Part shown: positions 15,382 to 23,684 of the stretch, piece by piece | Numbering within the stretch: the first letter of the stretch is position 1 | Layout: the number at the start of each line of letters is the position of its first letter | DNA from: Candidatus Bathyarchaeota archaeon | GTDB taxonomy: Archaea; Thermoproteota; Bathyarchaeia; 40CM-2-53-6 | Assembly: GCA_005888695.1 (NCBI GenBank) | Contig: VBBH01000106.1 | Span: forward strand, 1-28,307 | Direction of reading: 5' to 3' | DNA: 28,307 nt | The notes under the pieces: model-generated | Seen by the model: only the letters and a program-made list of their open reading frames with translations | Database searches by the model: none | What the model was told of the DNA's origin: nothing | Translations under genes and position numbers: made by a program

Positions 15382-15882
15382 CTAGCTTCGCACGACTTGG
15401 GCAGGCCGGCCCTTGTCTTTCACCTTGCGATATCGTCCCTCAACCCAATCCAACACCTTCTCCTCCGTAACGCTCTCTTCAGAGGACTGCTCATGGATCT
15501 GCTGGTCCACCATTCTCAGAAACTCTTCAGGCGGGACAGGTTTTACTAAGTACGCGTCGGCTCGAAGATTAACAGAGTTCACTGCGGTCTCCAGCGTCGG
15601 ATAGCCGGTGATCATGATCTTCTTCGTCTTCGGATAGTTTTTGTGCAGGTTGGCGAGCAGCTCGGTGCCTTCCATGTCCGGGAGTTTTATGTCGATTACT
15701 GCGAGGTTGTAATATTTGGTGTTGGACTTGTTTATCGCCTCGCGCCCGGTTTCGGCGGTGTCTACATCGTATCCGCGTGGAAGTAGTAGATCGCGGAAAC
15801 TGGCGAGTATTGCTCTATCATCGTCTACAAGCAGTATCCTGCGTTTTTCTTCCAATCTAGCTTCCGCGCCTAGAGTGTCCAA
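15382..15882 (-). CDS. Response regulator receiver (REC) protein
   Basis: A 166-residue protein with one receiver domain at about 15-135. The acidic pocket is Asp20-22 (VDDD), the phospho-acceptor Asp64 (VIDIKLPD), with Thr92 (MITGYP) and Lys114 (YLVKPV). No DNA-binding output domain is present. The C-terminal tail (EESVTEEKVLDWVEGRYRKV) is a short helix, so it is probably a phosphorelay or CheY-like output. It overlaps the end of the CheB-CheR-kinase gene by 26 bases and is almost certainly its partner. Its C terminus ends where the FkbM remnant begins, so the junction may have been altered. Confidence 0.92.
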   Translation of the reverse strand: MDTLGAEARLEEKRRILLVDDDRAILASFRDLLLPRGYDVDTAETGREAINKSNTKYYNLAVIDIKLPDMEGTELLANLHKNYPKTKKIMITGYPTLETAVNSVNLRADAYLVKPVPPEEFLRMVDQQIHEQSSEESVTEEKVLDWVEGRYRKVKDKGRPAQVVRS

Positions 15883-18800
15883 GGGGCAGTTCGATCAGTA
15901 TTGACGTGCCTTTTCCAGGCTCACTCGTCAATTTGATGTTGCCTTCGTGAGCTTCAACCAAGCGTTTGGCAATGGGAAGTCCGAGTCCAGTCCCTTTGGC
16001 CCTGGTCGTAAAAAGGGGGTTGAATATTTTCGCTGCGACGTCTGGTTTGACTCCTTCCCCGCTGTCGATCACTTTGATTTGAACTGTCTTCTCTCCCCGC
16101 TGGACTTTTATTGAGAGACGACCCCCGTCGGGCATTGCCTGTAACGCGTTCGTTATGATGTTTGTGAGAGCACGTCTCAGTAGGCTTGGGTCGGCCTTGA
16201 TATTCGTGCCCGGTTGAATATCAGTGATGACCTTGATTGTCGCGGGGATCTCAAACGAGGATAATACCTCATTTAACAAGTCGGCCGCGTCGACCTCGAC
16301 CAAGGTTGTCTTGACAGGTCTCGCATAGTCTTGCAGGTCCGTGATGATTCGGTTCACGTAATCGGCCTGTTCTTGAACTGTAACTAAGAGGCCTAGAAGA
16401 CCCGTGTCCGTCCCACTCCTAGCCTTATCCTTGGCAAGGTGGAGGGTGTTGAGTATGGCCTGTAGCGGGTTGCGTAGATCGTGTCCGACCATCGCAGCAG
16501 TTTCGCCTATGGCTGAGAGTCGCGTAGCGTCCCCCAGCTGATTGGTCCGTTCCTCTACTAGCCGCTCCAGGTTTTCAGAATCTGCGATTAGCTTCTCCTC
16601 CACCCGTTTGAGCCGATCAATATCTATGAAGCTGATGACTACGCCCTCGATCCTATTGTCCGCTGTGCGATAGGGCCTTATCCAATTTGACCACCAGTGC
16701 CCTAGGTTGTCGCGAATGTCTGCGTCTCTAGGATTGACGGTATCGATCACCTCGGCTATGTCCGAAATAAGGGTTGGAGCATCAATGTTCAGCTTAAGGT
16801 CTGAAAAGGATCGGCCAATGTCGGTAGGCAACAGGTTGAGCAGCCTCTCGGCCGGGGCATTGGCACGGCGAATACGCAAATCGCTGCCCAGAATCACGAT
16901 CGGAATGTTGACACTGGTGAGAAGATTGTTGAAATCGTCGTTGGCCTGTGCAAGCTCGATGTTTCTGTTCTGCAGCTCCTCATTGACCGTCGTGAGTTCC
17001 TCGTTTGTAGACTGCAGCTCCTCCTTCGCTGTTTCCAGCTCCTCGTTGGTACTCTGCAGCTCTTCGTTGCTCGACTGGATTTCTTCGTTAGCGGCTTTTA
17101 GCTCCTCAATCCCTGCCTCTTTCTCCTCTATTATGGATTGCAGATAATCCCTGGCGGAGGAAATTTCCTGTTGGAGTTGGACAACTTGACGTTTGCCTTG
17201 AACCTCGCCGTTTGGCGATTGCACCTTTTTCGCTCGAGTTCCAGTGGGAACCTTAGACATTGCTTCTTCAAAAGTGATGAGTAGACATCCCCCCATCTTC
17301 AGCGGCAGCACCTCCATGTCGAGAGTGACGTATCTGTTGTTGGACAATATTCGTATCCCCTCTCTCCTTACAGTGACACCTTCTTCCTTGGCCTTCTGAA
17401 CTGCGGAACGGAGCTCCATCATTATCCCCTCCTTCGCCATTTTGAGCAGGTTGAGGCTCGCCTTGCCCGGAGATGGTTCGAGGAAGAGGCTGGTGTGTCC
17501 ACGGAATTGGACTATTTCCATATCGCTGTTGATTATGACGCTTGCGGGAGAGAACTTCGAGAGGAGGACGCGGTCCGCCTCCCTCAGAACCTCGTTTTCA
17601 GTCGGATAAAGCTGTCCCGGTCTAACCGGGGGTCTAGCAGTGTCCTTTACCTCCCGTGCTTCCAGCCTGACTGGAAAGAACTCGACGGCTGGGGGCGCTG
17701 GCGTTACACGTTTTGCAAAGATTTTCTGTTTGAAATTTGCTGTTTTGAAGAGTCTTGAGAAGTTGCCGATGCTCTCGAAGTTTCCTAGTACAAGGAATCC
17801 TCCGGGCTTGAGGGCGAAGTGGAGGATGGGGACCAGCTTCTTTTGTAGTACGGGTCCAAGATAGATCAGTACGTTCCTGCACATGATTAGGTCCATCTTC
17901 GAGAATGGGGGGTCGGCGATGACGTCCTGCTTGGCGAAGACTACCATGTTGCGAATTGACTTGTTGATCTGATAGTTCCCGTTAGAAGGGGCGAAGAACC
18001 TCCGGAGCCTACCGATGGAAACGGAGGATGCGTTGGCATAAATTCCCTCTCGGGCCTTGCCGAGGACACTCTCGTTGATATCAGTTGCAAAGATCTGGAT
18101 AGCGGGCTTGACGGGAGAATTGTCGAGAAATTCAGTCAGGCTTATTCCTAGCGAATAGGCTTCCTCGCCTGTGGAGCAGCCCGGGATCCATACCCGGATA
18201 GGGTCGTTTGGGTTTCGGTTTCTTAGGAGCTGTGGGAAGATCTCAGTTCTCAATGCCTGGAAGGTCTCAGGTTCTCGGAAGAATCCCGTCACATGTATCA
18301 GGATCTCTTGGAACAGCTTTTCCGGTTCACTCGGATTTTTCCTTAGGTAGTCGACATAATCCTCAAGCTTAGCGATTCTAAGGACCATCATACGCCTTAG
18401 AATTCGGCGTCTAATAGTCGAATGCTTGTAATTTGAAAAATCTGCACCTGTACGCTCCTTCAAAAGGACGAAGATTTTTCCAAGGTGGGAATGGGGCAGA
18501 AATTGCTCGGTCCTTTGTTCATCAACGAAATATGGGACGTACGGGTACTGACTTAGCCTGACGAGTTCCTTTGCAATGTCTGGTGGGGACAGGACAAGGT
18601 CCGCGACTCCCGCGTGGATCGCGGCTCTGGGGAGGTCATAATATTTCGCCGTGGTCTCATCCTGTGCGAATGTGACTCCGCCTTCTTGTTTTATCGCCCT
18701 CAGCCCCTCAATACCATCTACGGATGTGCCCGATAGTATTACGCCGATTGCTGCCATTTTCTTGTCTTCAGCGAGCGATTTCAGGAAAATATCGATCGGC

Positions 18801-19246
18801 GATTGTTTGTGAGCTGCCTCAACGCGTCGTGTAAGGTATAGTACACCCTTCAAAATGGTCATGTTAGTATTTGGCGGTATCACGTAGACATGGCCCGGGA
18901 GAACCCTTACCCCGTCCGTGACCTCGACAACAGGTATCTTCGTAGCCTTCGAGAGTAGTTCTGTCAGCAGGCTCTTGTAAGTAGGGTCTAGATGTTGGAC
19001 GAGGACGAGAGAAGCATTGATCTGCTCCGGAAGAAATTTGAGAAGCTGGGAGAACGCTTCAAGCCCTCCCGCCGAGGCTCCTATGCCGACTACAGGAAAA
19101 GGTCTAGTTGGTCGCTTTACCCCTTGGGGAGAGATTTCACCGCGCGGCCTTATGGTTGACGCGGTATGGTTGGAGCGCTTATTCTTTTCAGAGTCGGCCG
19201 TTGCTCCTCTCGCATTTTTCCTTTCGGAACCAGGTTTGCGGACCAA
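15857..19246 (-). CDS. CheB-CheR-PAS-histidine kinase fusion
   Basis: A 1129-residue protein. A basic disordered N terminus (1-48) is followed by a CheB methylesterase domain (50-235), with catalytic Ser58 in GASAGG, His85 in VQHLDP and Asp177 in SGTSVDG. A CheR methyltransferase domain (about 255-510) has GCSTGEEAYS at 356-365. A PAS-like region (555-660) follows, then a coil of repeated EELQSTNEEL units (710-765), a PAS domain (770-880), a dimerisation helix with phospho-acceptor His922 in GHDLRNP, and an HATPase (1010-1120) with DSGEGV and GTGLGL. All active residues are present. It starts at TTG 19246 and overlaps the response regulator. No classical chemotaxis genes are nearby, so it is probably a free-standing sensor system. 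Confidence 0.94.
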   Translation of the reverse strand: MVRKPGSERKNARGATADSEKNKRSNHTASTIRPRGEISPQGVKRPTRPFPVVGIGASAGGLEAFSQLLKFLPEQINASLVLVQHLDPTYKSLLTELLSKATKIPVVEVTDGVRVLPGHVYVIPPNTNMTILKGVLYLTRRVEAAHKQSPIDIFLKSLAEDKKMAAIGVILSGTSVDGIEGLRAIKQEGGVTFAQDETTAKYYDLPRAAIHAGVADLVLSPPDIAKELVRLSQYPYVPYFVDEQRTEQFLPHSHLGKIFVLLKERTGADFSNYKHSTIRRRILRRMMVLRIAKLEDYVDYLRKNPSEPEKLFQEILIHVTGFFREPETFQALRTEIFPQLLRNRNPNDPIRVWIPGCSTGEEAYSLGISLTEFLDNSPVKPAIQIFATDINESVLGKAREGIYANASSVSIGRLRRFFAPSNGNYQINKSIRNMVVFAKQDVIADPPFSKMDLIMCRNVLIYLGPVLQKKLVPILHFALKPGGFLVLGNFESIGNFSRLFKTANFKQKIFAKRVTPAPPAVEFFPVRLEAREVKDTARPPVRPGQLYPTENEVLREADRVLLSKFSPASVIINSDMEIVQFRGHTSLFLEPSPGKASLNLLKMAKEGIMMELRSAVQKAKEEGVTVRREGIRILSNNRYVTLDMEVLPLKMGGCLLITFEEAMSKVPTGTRAKKVQSPNGEVQGKRQVVQLQQEISSARDYLQSIIEEKEAGIEELKAANEEIQSSNEELQSTNEELETAKEELQSTNEELTTVNEELQNRNIELAQANDDFNNLLTSVNIPIVILGSDLRIRRANAPAERLLNLLPTDIGRSFSDLKLNIDAPTLISDIAEVIDTVNPRDADIRDNLGHWWSNWIRPYRTADNRIEGVVISFIDIDRLKRVEEKLIADSENLERLVEERTNQLGDATRLSAIGETAAMVGHDLRNPLQAILNTLHLAKDKARSGTDTGLLGLLVTVQEQADYVNRIITDLQDYARPVKTTLVEVDAADLLNEVLSSFEIPATIKVITDIQPGTNIKADPSLLRRALTNIITNALQAMPDGGRLSIKVQRGEKTVQIKVIDSGEGVKPDVAAKIFNPLFTTRAKGTGLGLPIAKRLVEAHEGNIKLTSEPGKGTSILIELPLGHSRRGS

Positions 19247-19275
19247 AATCCCAGACTGTAAGGTGAAACTTATCC

Positions 19276-19285
19276 GTTAATATGC
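19276..19285 (-). promoter_or_regulatory. TATA-like element for the CheB-CheR-kinase gene
   Basis: On the reverse strand, GCATATTAAC (19276-19285) is a TATA-like match. The predicted transcription start is near 19253, only a few bases before the TTG at 19246. Inferred from motif and spacing. Confidence 0.4.
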
Positions 19286-19350
19286 CTTAGAGGCCAGCTC
19301 GGGCGTACCCTTGTCTTGCCGTCAAACTGGACTGGTCTTGACGTGCGACT

Positions 19351-19360
19351 GTTAAATAAC
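19351..19360 (+). promoter_or_regulatory. TATA-like element for the AbrB/MEDS-like gene
   Basis: GTTAAATAAC is a strong archaeal TATA match. The predicted transcription start is about 19383, giving a leader of roughly 45 bases to ATG 19427. Inferred. Confidence 0.4.
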
Positions 19361-19426
19361 CTAGGACTGGGTATAGGAGGGGCCTTCTGGCAAGAAGACT
19401 CGAAGCAATTCAACGTCGGATAATTC

Positions 19427-20224
19427 ATGGTTAAGGAAGCAGCATCCAAGATCAATCGTGTAGGGCCTCGGCATACGCTCTATCTTCAAAAGGACCTAGT
19501 AGAGGACACCGCCTTTCCGTTTCTTCTGAATGAACCATTGGCAGTCAAAGTCGAAGGCGAGAGACTTGTTATCGAGAGGCCGGGTGTGCCAAGACACGCC
19601 GGGTCCGATTTCATGGTCCAGGAAACAAATGGTTCTGCAGTCCTCTCGATCCTGGGCGATCTGGGATACGCGCCTGTATTGTCTAGAGCAGAGAAGATCT
19701 ACGACATGTTGAAAGAGGTTCACGAAGCGGAAACACTGGATTTACGGATCAGGCGCATACCTCCGAAAGAGCACGCGATTCTCTTGTACAGAAGTAATGC
19801 TTTTCGGGATAGAATAATGTCAGAGTTTCTCGATCCTTCGATCGATGCTCCGATGGGTCTTCTGTCAGAGAGACATGCAGAGCTCGGGTCTGTAAAGAAC
19901 CTGTTGTACAGCGAGATCCTTGGCAAGGGGGAGTGGTCGCTCTCAAAGCATATTCTCAGGTGGATTACGGAGGTACAGTCATCAAGCAAGGCCACCGGTC
20001 CTACCAGAATAGCGATCGAAGATATGTCCTGGTTTTTCGAAAACGATCTGGTTGGTGAAGTCGTAAAGTGGGAACGAGAGATCGACCCCAAGAATAACAT
20101 GACAGTTCTTTGCGGCTATCGCACGTCTAATCTGGACCAGTCTTGGATAAGAAAGGTCGTTGCTCTTCACAGTTACGTTATCTTGGACGCGCCCTTCAGA
20201 GTATACCGGAAGGGTCTGCAATAA
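19427..20224 (+). CDS. AbrB-like plus MEDS-like sensory protein
   Basis: A 265-residue soluble protein. Residues 7-52 (VGPRHTLYLQKDLVEDTAF and EPLAVKVEGERLVIERP) have the shape of an AbrB/SpoVT swapped-hairpin DNA-binding domain. Residues about 114-256 resemble the MEDS sensory domain known from DcmR-type regulators: a leading His116 (HAILLYRSN), EDMSWF (198-203, cf. GEMTW), VVKWE (212-216) and VLCGY (227-231, cf. LCxY), then His248. The ligand is unknown. It is divergent from the CheB-CheR-kinase gene, with 180 bases between the starts, suggesting shared control or pathway. The domain calls are by motif resemblance. Confidence 0.7.
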   Translation: MVKEAASKINRVGPRHTLYLQKDLVEDTAFPFLLNEPLAVKVEGERLVIERPGVPRHAGSDFMVQETNGSAVLSILGDLGYAPVLSRAEKIYDMLKEVHEAETLDLRIRRIPPKEHAILLYRSNAFRDRIMSEFLDPSIDAPMGLLSERHAELGSVKNLLYSEILGKGEWSLSKHILRWITEVQSSSKATGPTRIAIEDMSWFFENDLVGEVVKWEREIDPKNNMTVLCGYRTSNLDQSWIRKVVALHSYVILDAPFRVYRKGLQ

Positions 20225-20400
20225 CCGCTATCTAGTTTCGAATGGCTGATAAAACCAGCCAGATCGTGACGTGTGATATAAGGTGGCAAAGGAGTTCCTT
20301 ATCGTTTATCGTCAATTATCCCGATACCGGGCTCTTTGCTTCGAGTTTGAGCGGGACTTTTTCTCCGCAAGGTGAGTTCCGCAGTATTCTCGGTTTTGAC

Positions 20401-20435
20401 ATATTTGTACAAGAAGTTATATACAAAATTATACA
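20401..20435 (+). promoter_or_regulatory. A/T-rich promoter region for the 20476 gene
   Basis: ATATTTGTACAAGAAGTTATATAC and AAATTATACAC form an A/T-rich pocket in an otherwise G/C-balanced region. It contains the palindrome TTGTACAA (20405-20412) and TATA-like TTATATAC (20417-20424). A start about 25 bases on lies between this pocket and ATG 20476. The palindrome could be an operator. Inferred. Confidence 0.45.
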
Positions 20436-20475
20436 CGAAAGCCCGTTCCGGGTGGACAGTCGAGGGGTCTCTGGA

Positions 20476-20676
20476 ATGAGAAGATTCCATCTGGGGGATA
20501 GAGTGTGGGTCAAAATTCCCGAAAAACCGGTGGAACGTAAAGTCGCGACTATCGTCGGAGTCAAGACTAGCGGGAATGATACGCTGTATCGTCTAGAATG
20601 GGAGATTGACCTATCTGAAACGAGAGATAGGCAGCCGGAGTATTCTGCTCAGGAGATAGCGCGAGCTGGAGGCTAG
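20476..20676 (+). CDS. Small SH3/KOW-like hypothetical protein
   Basis: ATG 20476 gives 66 residues. An upstream start at 20242 is possible (144 residues), but that stretch overlaps the A/T-rich promoter-like pocket and looks like non-coding sequence. The protein has RRFHLGDRVWVKIPEKPVERKVATIVGV then DTLYRLEWEIDLSE, a pattern of beta strands with a Gly-Asp turn as in SH3-like or KOW barrels. The end is polar. It may bind nucleic acid or a protein partner; no family was recognised. A hairpin TAGCG-ATT-CGCTA overlaps the stop (20674-20686). Confidence 0.6.
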   Translation: MRRFHLGDRVWVKIPEKPVERKVATIVGVKTSGNDTLYRLEWEIDLSETRDRQPEYSAQEIARAGG

Positions 20677-20840
20677 CGATTCGCTAATGCTTCGACAAAT
20701 TGATTCATTCGCTAGTAACCGAATACACTTCTTGATCACTACCGCTGATTACGAAAAAGGGTTCACAATGAGCCGTCTTTGGCAGCTCGTCCTCTTCCCG
20801 GCGGTTATCTCAGGCACGAGGATACAGTGGCTTCTACCAG

Positions 20841-21038
20841 GTGGGCAGGTTGCTTCAAGTTAGAAACGAGTCGGAAAAGGTGGATTGGTCCGCGTATCTT
20901 AGGATTAGTGCAGCCACATCGATAGAGAAGACGGACGTTGTAGTGAACGTGTTGGAGGCATTGAGTGCTTCGTTATCGAGTATCGGGGCGGAAGTTCGGT
21001 TGCTACTCTTCATCGACGATACAGCGGGGGGAAAATAG
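20841..21038 (+). CDS. Small hypothetical protein, paralogue of the next gene
   Basis: GTG 20841 (or TTG 20850) opens a 65-residue frame. The region EKTDVVVNVLEALSASLSSIG then AEVRLLLFIDD aligns with the next gene's EREDMIVEALTELCGSLLNLG then DGVRVVVRLRN. The two small proteins share a helix-loop-strand unit ending in V-R and three hydrophobic residues. No family was recognised. It is probably the first gene of a three-gene operon with a ribbon-helix-helix protein. A small regulatory or oligomerising domain is the simplest guess. Confidence 0.55.
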   Translation: MGRLLQVRNESEKVDWSAYLRISAATSIEKTDVVVNVLEALSASLSSIGAEVRLLLFIDDTAGGK

Positions 21039-21041
21039 GCT

Positions 21042-21251
21042 TTGATGAAGGCCAAGAGTGAGTTTTCCCCGGACCTTCAAGCTTCGGATCAAGAGAGAAG
21101 AATGAGTGGAAAAGAGAGAGAGGATATGATTGTGGAGGCACTTACGGAATTGTGCGGTTCATTGTTGAATCTTGGGGATGGAGTGAGGGTGGTTGTGCGG
21201 CTGAGGAATGCTCGACCAATGAGTAAGAGTCGGCGGAGGGTAAGAAAATGA
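21042..21251 (+). CDS. Small hypothetical protein, paralogue of the preceding gene
   Basis: A frame of 69 residues from TTG 21042 (ATG 21045 follows at once; ATG 21102 is also possible). It contains the helix-loop-strand unit shared with the gene before it, and ends in a basic tail (PMSKSRRRVRK) that the first copy lacks. The gap to the preceding stop is 3-6 bases and its stop overlaps the next ATG (ATGA), so the three genes are tightly coupled. The basic tail suggests nucleic acid binding for this copy (inference). The function is unknown. Confidence 0.6.
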   Translation: MMKAKSEFSPDLQASDQERRMSGKEREDMIVEALTELCGSLLNLGDGVRVVVRLRNARPMSKSRRRVRK

Positions 21252-21484
21252 AAGTTAATGGCATGTCACGGACGGGCGTTAATTCCCTACTGGTGTCAAA
21301 TGGTAATGGCATCGGCCGGAACGACGGGGACAGCCGGCCCATGGCGAAGTTCATGCTATCTCTTCGGCAGGATAGTATGAAGGTCATCAGTGTAGAGGCG
21401 ATTAATAGAGGAATATCAGTGCAGGAGTTGTTACGCGCGGTAATCATCCCGGAATGGGTGAAGACCAACCTCCGAGAAAGCTGA
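21248..21484 (+). CDS. Ribbon-helix-helix-like small protein
   Basis: A 78-residue protein whose ATG overlaps the preceding stop by four bases (ATGA). After a loose 30-residue lead come KFMLSLRQDSMKVISVEAINRG, then ISVQELLRAVIIPEWVK. This is a strand, a helix of about 12 residues, a Gly turn and a second helix, the layout of Arc/MetJ/CopG-type ribbon-helix-helix domains. It probably dimerises and binds DNA, perhaps autoregulating the operon. A run of six T at 21540-21545 follows. Confidence 0.65.
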   Translation: MKVNGMSRTGVNSLLVSNGNGIGRNDGDSRPMAKFMLSLRQDSMKVISVEAINRGISVQELLRAVIIPEWVKTNLRES

Positions 21485-21539
21485 ACTTACTCATATCTCC
21501 AGAAACAACTTTCCCGTGACGGCAAACTAGCCTAGATTG

Positions 21540-21545
21540 TTTTTT
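21540..21545 (+). terminator. Poly-T terminator after the small-gene operon
   Basis: Six consecutive T 56 bases after the RHH stop, in a region between convergent genes, fit an archaeal poly-T terminator. No hairpin is needed in archaea. Inferred. Confidence 0.35.
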
Positions 21546-21608
21546 GATGTGTTGGAGGGAGACCAGCACCCTAGGGCTGATTAAGTTTGACTTTTTCAAT
21601 CTTATTCC

Positions 21609-22094
21609 TTAGCCCTCACGGGTCCTGACAAATATCTCACTTGGCGCAGTCACAGGTTCGCGAATGAGAAAAAGTCCCTCCTTGAAACGAAGATAAAGGA
21701 TCACAGGTTCGCCGAGGGTCGAGATGGTCAAGCCTTTCTCAGTCAAGGCGTACCGCACCTTCGGCGGTCGCGTATTCAAGACCTCTCTTTCGATAAGACC
21801 CCTGTCCTCCAACATCTTCAATTTCTTGGAAAGAACACGTGAGCTGATCCCCTTCAAGGACCTCCGGAGTCCTTCGAAACCCATCGGTTTGAGGGTGTAC
21901 AGAACGGTAAGTATTTCGATAGACCATTTGCTGAAGATTGTCCTGACGAGCATCAGGTTAAGCTCAGCAGCCTCGGACGACTTGTGAGGGACAAAAGGCC
22001 TGGACACAACGACGGTTTCCTTCGACCAGGCGGCAATCGCCTCCCTAAGTTCCCTGAATCGCTTGTCCAAAATATCCTGAAGCGTATACTGCAC
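21609..22094 (-). CDS. HxlR-type winged-helix regulator
   Basis: A 161-residue protein with a winged helix-turn-helix at about 48-125. The signs are KWSIEILTVLYTLKPMGFEGLRRSL (first helices), GISSRVLSKKLKMLEDRGLIEREV (recognition helix and turn) and PKVRYALTEKG (wing). This matches the HxlR family, whose members bind as dimers and often answer to oxidants or aldehydes. An unusual N-terminal helix of about 45 residues (RFRELREAIAAWSKET) precedes the domain. No redox-type cysteine is visible. It starts with GTG 22094 and is divergent from the secreted protein at 22366, which it may control. Confidence 0.87.
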   Translation of the reverse strand: MQYTLQDILDKRFRELREAIAAWSKETVVVSRPFVPHKSSEAAELNLMLVRTIFSKWSIEILTVLYTLKPMGFEGLRRSLKGISSRVLSKKLKMLEDRGLIEREVLNTRPPKVRYALTEKGLTISTLGEPVILYLRFKEGLFLIREPVTAPSEIFVRTREG

Positions 22095-22239
22095 GCTACC
22101 ACCTTTCGGGCCCGTCCCTGGCTCTGTGGAATGACCGCTTGGTGGTCAGGGATCTTGTCAGGGTGGAAGCGAAAAACTGATACTCTTCGATGCGCTAATA
22201 TGCAACGTAGAATTTTTTCCGGCGGAATAGTAGTCGAAC

Positions 22240-22246
22240 TTTAAAA
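22240..22246 (+). promoter_or_regulatory. TATA-like element before the secreted protein gene
   Basis: TTTAAAA is a TATA-like match. A start about 25 bases on would give a leader of around 95 bases to TTG 22366, which is long, so another promoter or start may be used. Inferred. Confidence 0.3.
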
Positions 22247-22365
22247 GTAGTGCGTGGTTGAAAACCTGCAAGGTTACGTCCTAACAGGAAAGATACTTCC
22301 TTATTGTCAGAGGTACATGCTGTTTTTTCAGTAACCAACTTACCGAAGAGTCAACAAGATTTTTT

Positions 22366-23424
22366 TTGATAATTCACGTCATTGAGGCTTCGGGAAAAAC
22401 GTTGAAGGAAAGGCAGCGACCTAAAATCAATACGTCAAAGGTAGCTTTTGCAATTCTTACGGTTTCGATGATGGCACTCTTCGCGGCATCTTCAGTCACT
22501 CCTGCCTTCGCTGATAATGCTACGACCTTTAGTGGAAGAGCGTTCGCAGTATCCGTCAAGACACCACTAACCGGGACCGTGACGCTCGCTGACACACGAC
22601 AATTACCACCGCAGGGCGGAGAAATAGATGCAACCGTGCTGTCAGTCCAGACGCAACAAGCCCAAGCAGAGGTGCTGCTCTCGGTCACTATGGGGTTTGA
22701 CCAACATGCGGAAAGCAGAGCAGCAGTAGCCGATGTAACATTACTCCCGGGAGACCCGAACCAAATCAAGGCAGACTTTCTCCAGGCTCACTCGCTAGCC
22801 ACTTGCACAGGCGTTTCTGGTGACAGCGATATTGCTAACCTGCAAGTTGCCGGCCAACAGATCATCGTAACCGGCCAGCCTAACCAGACCGTTAGCGTGC
22901 CCGGAGTACTAACCCTCGTCATTAACGAACAGACGACCTCGTCTAGTGATGGAACTAATTCAATAACCGTGAACGCCCTTCACCTGACGGGAGTAGGCCT
23001 GCTAAATGGCATCGAAGTCATTGTGTCAAGTGCCCACAGCGACATAACCTGCAGAGTCACCCCGCCGCCCGGCTCAAAAGACTTCATGACGGGCGGAGGC
23101 TTCATCATCGTCAACGGTGCGCATGTCAACTTTGGGTTCGTAGCGGGATTCAAACCGGGCCAGTCTAATGTCAGCGGCCAGTTGAACTACATTGACCACT
23201 CCTCCGGTAACCATGTAAAATCAACTAGTGTAACCGGCTACTCTGGCTCAGGAACCTGCCGGACGTTCTCCGGCACGGTAGACGGACAATCCGTCGACTT
23301 CACTGTGAACGCTTGCGACAATGGTGAACCTGGAAGGGGCTCAGACACCTTCCGCATACAACTGTCAAACGAGTACAGTGCATCAGGGGTACTAGCCGGC
23401 GGCAACATACAGCTGCACACCTAG
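22366..23424 (+). CDS. Secreted choice-of-anchor-P-type protein
   Basis: A 352-residue exported protein. A lead rich in Lys/Arg is followed by a hydrophobic signal segment (VAFAILTVSMMALFAASSV, 26-44) and a likely cleavage after Ala49 (PAFA|DN). Residues about 55-232 resemble the choice-of-anchor P repeat-like domain (FSGRAFAVSV, later VSVPGVLTLVINEQ). The C-terminal part (238-350) has the pattern of the domain that follows it in such proteins: DFMTGGGFI, NFGFVAGFKPG, LNYIDH, GTCRTFSGT and ACDNGEPGRGSDTF. Both parts look like secreted beta-sandwich domains. The start (TTG 22366) is uncertain; TTG 22402 also works. A short T run follows the stop. Confidence 0.85.
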   Translation: MIIHVIEASGKTLKERQRPKINTSKVAFAILTVSMMALFAASSVTPAFADNATTFSGRAFAVSVKTPLTGTVTLADTRQLPPQGGEIDATVLSVQTQQAQAEVLLSVTMGFDQHAESRAAVADVTLLPGDPNQIKADFLQAHSLATCTGVSGDSDIANLQVAGQQIIVTGQPNQTVSVPGVLTLVINEQTTSSSDGTNSITVNALHLTGVGLLNGIEVIVSSAHSDITCRVTPPPGSKDFMTGGGFIIVNGAHVNFGFVAGFKPGQSNVSGQLNYIDHSSGNHVKSTSVTGYSGSGTCRTFSGTVDGQSVDFTVNACDNGEPGRGSDTFRIQLSNEYSASGVLAGGNIQLHT

Positions 23425-23437
23425 CTGCCCACCTCCC

Positions 23438-23443
23438 TTTTTT
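23438..23443 (+). terminator. Poly-T tract after the secreted protein gene
   Basis: Six T 14 bases after the stop codon, fitting an archaeal terminator. Inferred. Confidence 0.35.
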
Positions 23444-23684
23444 CTAATCCAAAAACAGAAATTCCTCAGAAAAAGGCGGGGCCGGAGGACTCAAATGTGG
23501 GATACACGTGCAAGTTGCGAGTCTTACCAGTCCTAGACTCCGCTGATAGATTGCCCTTGGAAATCAAAGGAGCGTTTTCTGTCCGGTATGGAGAATCGCG
23601 GTTGGGGGCTACCTTTTTGAGGCGGCAGTTGATTTGTTTGTGGGTCTTGCAGGGTTCCAAGTGTTGATTGGGACTTTTTGACCC

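Noticed and set aside
16960..17110. Repeated CTGCAGCTCCTC DNA units as a possible tandem repeat element
   Set aside because: They encode the coiled-coil linker that is usual in CheB-CheR-PAS kinases.
16707..17147. Long serine-rich frame opposite the kinase coil
   Set aside because: It is the reverse reading of the repeated EELQSTNEEL coil codons and has no independent support.
15857..19246. Classical chemotaxis locus
   Set aside because: No CheA, CheW, CheY-like pair or receptor genes are present; CheB and CheR occur only as parts of one fused kinase.
20768..20863. A 31-residue frame starting at ATG 20768
   Set aside because: It overlaps the start of the 20841 gene and shows no motif; it may be chance.
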